This document shows, piece after piece, positions 22,790 to 25,251 of a stretch of 25,251 nucleotides of DNA (position 1 is the stretch's first letter; the number at the start of each line of letters is the position of its first letter). This DNA comes from Oscillospiraceae bacterium (lineage in GTDB: Bacteria > Bacillota > Clostridia > Oscillospirales > Ruminococcaceae). Under the pieces are notes generated by a model. It had not been told where the DNA came from. It was given only the letters and a program-made list of their open reading frames with translations, and did not search any database. Location of the stretch: positions 1-25,251 of the forward strand of contig CAAGJI010000088.1 of assembly GCA_900770195.1 (NCBI GenBank), given 5' to 3'. The position numbers were made by a program, and so were the translations under genes.

Positions 22790-23062
22790 TCATTTTAAAT
22801 TATTTTTTCTGCGTCTTATATCTTCATAGAGCTTTTTTGTTGCAAGTCCGCCTCTTATATGTCTTAATGATTTATTAAGTTCCATAACTTCTCTGACTTT
22901 GTAATAAAGGTCGGTATCATATGAAATTAATGTTTTTGTTACGTCTTTATGTACTGTGCTTTTTGAAATTCCAAAAACTTCAGCAGTTTTTCTTACAGTT
23001 GCTTTATTTTCATATATATATTTTCCAAGTTCAATGCAGCGTTTGTTGTCAGACAATATCAT
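22790..23062 (-). CDS. spoIIID: Sporulation transcriptional regulator SpoIIID
   Basis: A 90-residue DNA-binding protein closely matching SpoIIID, the mother-cell regulator that modulates the sigma-E regulon and leads to sigma-K. The helix-turn-helix spans about 22-45 (TVRKTAEVFGISKSTVHKD), the most conserved stretch of the family. A later helix carries SLRHIRGGLATKKLY, matching the family's S-x-R-H-x-RGG-x-AT pattern, and ends in a basic tail that helps grip DNA. The start has GGAG 8 nt upstream. It heads a two-gene unit with the unknown membrane protein. Its presence argues that the organism forms spores. An inverted repeat lies just upstream. No clear sigma-E promoter was settled. Confidence 0.95.
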   Translation of the reverse strand: MILSDNKRCIELGKYIYENKATVRKTAEVFGISKSTVHKDVTKTLISYDTDLYYKVREVMELNKSLRHIRGGLATKKLYEDIRRRKNNLK

Positions 23063-23079
23063 TATATCAACTCCATTTT

Positions 23080-23100
23080 ATAATTAATATGGTTAATTAT
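23080..23100. promoter_or_regulatory. Inverted repeat upstream of spoIIID
   Basis: ATAATTAA (23080-23087) and TTAATTAT (23093-23100) are perfect 8-bp inverted copies separated by 5 nt, lying 18 nt upstream of the spoIIID start codon on the minus strand. It could be an operator or a leader hairpin near the RBS. The bases are all A and T, so chance is possible. Confidence 0.35.
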
Positions 23101-23174
23101 ATGATTTGATATACGATATTAGACTATAGCAATTCAATTACAGAAATCAATTTCAAAGATTTATTTTATAAAAA

Positions 23175-23594
23175 TTATATATCTTTCTTCATCCAGATAT
23201 GAGGACAGTCTTCGTCATAATCGATATTGCCAAAAGAAGAATATCCCATTTTTTTATAAAATTCTGAAACTCTGCATTGTGCATGAAGAGAGATTGAATT
23301 TCCGCCTTTTTCTTTAACGATTTTTTCAGCTGTTTTTATCATTTCCGCTCCGAGATTTTTGCCTCTGAATTGCTTTAAAACGGCAAGTCTGCCAAGAATA
23401 TAGGAGTTTTTTTCTGTTCCTTTGAAAATTCTGCAAACGGCGGCAGGTTCATTTTTTTCGGTATAAGAAACGACATGAAAAGATGAATTATCAATTTCAT
23501 CAAATTCATTTTCAAATCCCTGTTCTTCAACAAAAGCTTTTATCCTTATATTTTTTGCATCATCTGAAAGAGTGTTATAAACAATATATTTCAT
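23175..23594 (-). CDS. GNAT family N-acetyltransferase (ElaA/YjcF-like)
   Basis: A 139-residue single-domain GNAT protein. The opening IRIKAFVEEQGF and FDEIDNSS stretch is characteristic of the ElaA/YjcF-type group. Motif A, with the acetyl-CoA pyrophosphate loop, is RLAVLKQFRGKNLGAEMI (69-86, loop Arg77-Gly78-Lys-Asn-Leu-Gly82). EFYKKMGY (111-118) is the usual end of the fold. It starts 6 nt after the stop of the upstream repeat-protein gene with only a weak RBS, so it is probably translated by coupling. The substrate is unknown. After its stop no terminator hairpin is clear. Confidence 0.88.
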   Translation of the reverse strand: MKYIVYNTLSDDAKNIRIKAFVEEQGFENEFDEIDNSSFHVVSYTEKNEPAAVCRIFKGTEKNSYILGRLAVLKQFRGKNLGAEMIKTAEKIVKEKGGNSISLHAQCRVSEFYKKMGYSSFGNIDYDEDCPHIWMKKDI

Positions 23595-23600
23595 AGTAAA

Positions 23601-24998
23601 TCACTTTTTGTTTTTTGAATTTTCCTTTTCTTTAAGTTTCTCAATACCGCCTTTTCTCTGCCAAACATAAAAGATAATTCCCGAAATAAAGGCAATAACA
23701 ACTGCGGCAGCTGTAACTGCAATAAGTCTGAATCTGAACCCCATTTTTGTTGATGATTCATTTTCAGGAATAACAGCATCATTTTTCTGTATCTTCTGAA
23801 CAAATTTTAATCTGTTTTCACCTGCATATATTTCAGCTTCTGAGTCAGTTTCGCCATATATTGTGTAGTCAGTATCTGTTACAGCCTCGTTTTTTTCATC
23901 GCTGTATAAATACCCGAAAGCCTGTTCGTCAATTTTCAAAACACTTGAAGGTATCGAAACATTTTTCAATTTTTCACAATTGTAAAATGCGTGGTCAGCT
24001 ATATTGTATAATGTTGAGGGAAGGGAAATTTCTTTAAGGTTGAAACATTGTGCAAAAGCGTATGAACTTATTCCTGTTATACCGTCTGAAACAACGATTT
24101 TAACAATTTCTTTTCGTTTTGAAAACCATGGAATAGTTGTAATATCTGAATAAGAGTCCATATTTCCATTGCCTGATATAGTTAAAACACCATCAGAAAG
24201 TGTCCAGGACAATTTACTTACTTCTTTGCCTTTGTTAAATAAATTATCATCGTATGCGGAAGCCGTGGCTGATTCTGTTTCTGTTGTTGCTTCAGTTGAT
24301 TCGGTAATATCTTCAACTATAACACCTCTTGCAGGAACTCCTCCATCAGGCAGAATGCCTGCATCTGCCGCACCGGCATAAGGAACGACAACAATATTAC
24401 CTTTTCTGTCTGTTGCAACAACCTCAGCTGAATTTGTTTCAGCGTTGTCAACACCGCCTATTGCGTTTTTATCGCCTGATTCTTTTGGATTTGTCAGTTT
24501 CTCATAACTTTCATCTGTGTCACTGCTGCCATATGTTTTATAATTTATTCCTGCATATTCAGCGTACATTTCCGCATATCCGCCTTTTTTTACTTCAAGA
24601 GTCAAAGAAGATGATTTACTGAAAGCATTGCTGTCGATTGAATCGACTGATTCAGGAATATAGGCATATGAAAGATTTGAAATATTGCAGAAATTATATG
24701 CACCAATGTAATTTACACCTGAAATATTTACAGATTTTATTTTATCATTAAAATTTATCCAAGGCTGATAATCTGCCTGATAATCGTAAATTTCACCGCT
24801 TCCGCTTATGGAAAGTGTACCGTTGCTGTAACTCCATGTTGCATTATTTCCGCATTTTCCTGAAGCTTTTTCGGGAGTTTTTTCAGAATTTTCTTCTGCA
24901 AATGAGATAAAAACAGGAGTAGAAAAGACTGTTAAAATAACCGCTGAAAAACCTGCTGCAAAAGAAAGAATTTTTCTTTTTTTATTTTCAAAAGACAT
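23601..24998 (-). CDS. Secreted, membrane-anchored BspA-like repeat protein
   Basis: A 465-residue surface protein. It has a signal peptide (about 1-34, basic start then a hydrophobic core ending ISFAEE). Two related modules begin with W-S/T-L/Y-S-x-G-x-L-x-I-S-G-x-G (about 55-70 and 264-280) and run into leucine-rich LRR_5-type repeats, best seen at 305-362 (SYAFAQCFNLKEISLPSTL, DHAFYNCEKLKNVSIPSSV). A Thr/Ser/Glu-rich linker (about 155-260) separates them. One membrane segment near the C terminus (about 424-446) is followed by a basic tail, giving a type I membrane topology with no LPxTG motif. Such proteins often bind host or matrix ligands. The start at 24998 has GGAGG 8 nt upstream. A longer frame reaching 25064 would cross the promoter and is rejected. 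Confidence 0.85.
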   Translation of the reverse strand: MSFENKKRKILSFAAGFSAVILTVFSTPVFISFAEENSEKTPEKASGKCGNNATWSYSNGTLSISGSGEIYDYQADYQPWINFNDKIKSVNISGVNYIGAYNFCNISNLSYAYIPESVDSIDSNAFSKSSSLTLEVKKGGYAEMYAEYAGINYKTYGSSDTDESYEKLTNPKESGDKNAIGGVDNAETNSAEVVATDRKGNIVVVPYAGAADAGILPDGGVPARGVIVEDITESTEATTETESATASAYDDNLFNKGKEVSKLSWTLSDGVLTISGNGNMDSYSDITTIPWFSKRKEIVKIVVSDGITGISSYAFAQCFNLKEISLPSTLYNIADHAFYNCEKLKNVSIPSSVLKIDEQAFGYLYSDEKNEAVTDTDYTIYGETDSEAEIYAGENRLKFVQKIQKNDAVIPENESSTKMGFRFRLIAVTAAAVVIAFISGIIFYVWQRKGGIEKLKEKENSKNKK

Positions 24999-25032
24999 AT
25001 TTTTGTCCTCCATTCTTTTATACACATCTTTA

Positions 25033-25061
25033 ATTATATATGTTTTTGACGTTTTTGTCAA
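25033..25061 (-). promoter_or_regulatory. Promoter of the BspA-like gene
   Basis: On the minus strand TTGACA (25056-25061) and TATAAT (25033-25038) are 17 nt apart, an exact consensus, giving a leader of about 30 nt before the start at 24998. Confidence 0.9.
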
Positions 25062-25101
25062 CATTAAAAATTAGGTGGACACGGAAATCAATTTTCAGAT
25101 T

Positions 25102-25251
25102 TAAGCCTCTCCTTTTAAGGAGAGGTGGGCGATGTAGTCGCTCGGAGAGGTTAATTTTGCTTACAAATTCAATTAAAATCACATCTAAAGTGACTGGTTT
25201 AAACCTCTCAGTCAGCTAAAGCTGACAGCTCTCCTTAAAAGGAGAGCCTTA
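25102..25251. mobile_element. MITE-like palindromic element, reaching the window edge
   Basis: The two ends are inverted copies. TAAGCCTCTCC with its hairpin (25102-25125) matches the reverse complement of the last 23 nt (25229-25251) at 22 of 23 positions. Each end is itself a hairpin (CTCTCCTT/AAGGAGAG). Inside are further short hairpins: GCGA/TCGC around 25129-25141 and GTCAGC-TAAA-GCTGAC (25211-25226), plus GAGAGGTT and AACCTCTC as inner inverted copies. No protein is encoded. This layout matches short non-autonomous repeats scattered in gut Clostridia genomes. The right boundary may lie outside the window. Confidence 0.8.

Overview
The window looks like chromosome from a low-GC, spore-forming Clostridia, most likely a Ruminococcus-type gut Oscillospiraceae. 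The base composition is AT-rich and promoters follow TTGACA-17-TATAAT closely. The spoIIID gene points to sporulation. A secreted protein with a type I dockerin points to a cellulosome- or amylosome-forming lineage. No species name can be given from the sequence alone.

Layout. (1) 1-210: end of a tRNA cluster (a 3' fragment, probably Asp; Gly-GCC; Cys-GCA) closed by a terminator. (2) 233-2125: a PIN/NYN-type nuclease-like gene converging on argF through a shared terminator. (3) 2270-7853: a five-gene block from one promoter: murD, two M42 metallopeptidases, a GNAT protein and a PLP-dependent methionine-gamma-lyase-family protein. (4) 7960-11511: a membrane PASTA protein with a kinase fold whose catalytic residues are all replaced; a DUF1292 protein; a structured RNA (candidate 6S RNA) with terminator; a TIGR01212-type radical SAM protein. 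(5) 14959-11555, minus strand: glgX-type debranching enzyme, then a secreted dockerin protein with a possible lysozyme-like core. (6) 15100-18720: LTA-synthase-family protein and an AGCS amino-acid:cation symporter carrying an unusual inserted beta-rich segment. (7) 18806-19195: tRNA-Leu(GAG) and tRNA-Ser(GGA) from one promoter, followed by a structured trailer and terminator. (8) 19253-21174: a small phage-derived island next to tRNA-Ser: a GH25 endolysin and a holin on the minus strand, with a toxin-antitoxin locus between them on the plus strand. The toxin reading frame is broken by an in-frame stop. (9) 21332-23062: spoIIID followed by an unrecognised multi-pass membrane protein, apparently one operon. 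(10) 23175-25061: a BspA-like secreted, membrane-anchored repeat protein followed by a GNAT protein. (11) 25102-25251: a MITE-like palindromic element reaching the window edge.

Most content is ordinary core genome. The parts most worth attention are the PASTA pseudokinase (8027-9919), the beta insertion in the symporter (about 18085-18330), the nonsense-disrupted RelE-like toxin with intact antitoxin (20236-20722), the dockerin-tagged lysozyme-like protein (11555-12721), the structured RNA at about 10330-10535, and the unknown membrane protein linked to spoIIID. I found no convincing wholly new multi-gene system. Several start codons were set from ribosome binding sites and promoters instead of taking the longest frame: argF, murD, the pseudokinase (TTG), the DUF1292 gene, the radical SAM gene, the LTA synthase (GTG) and the repeat protein.
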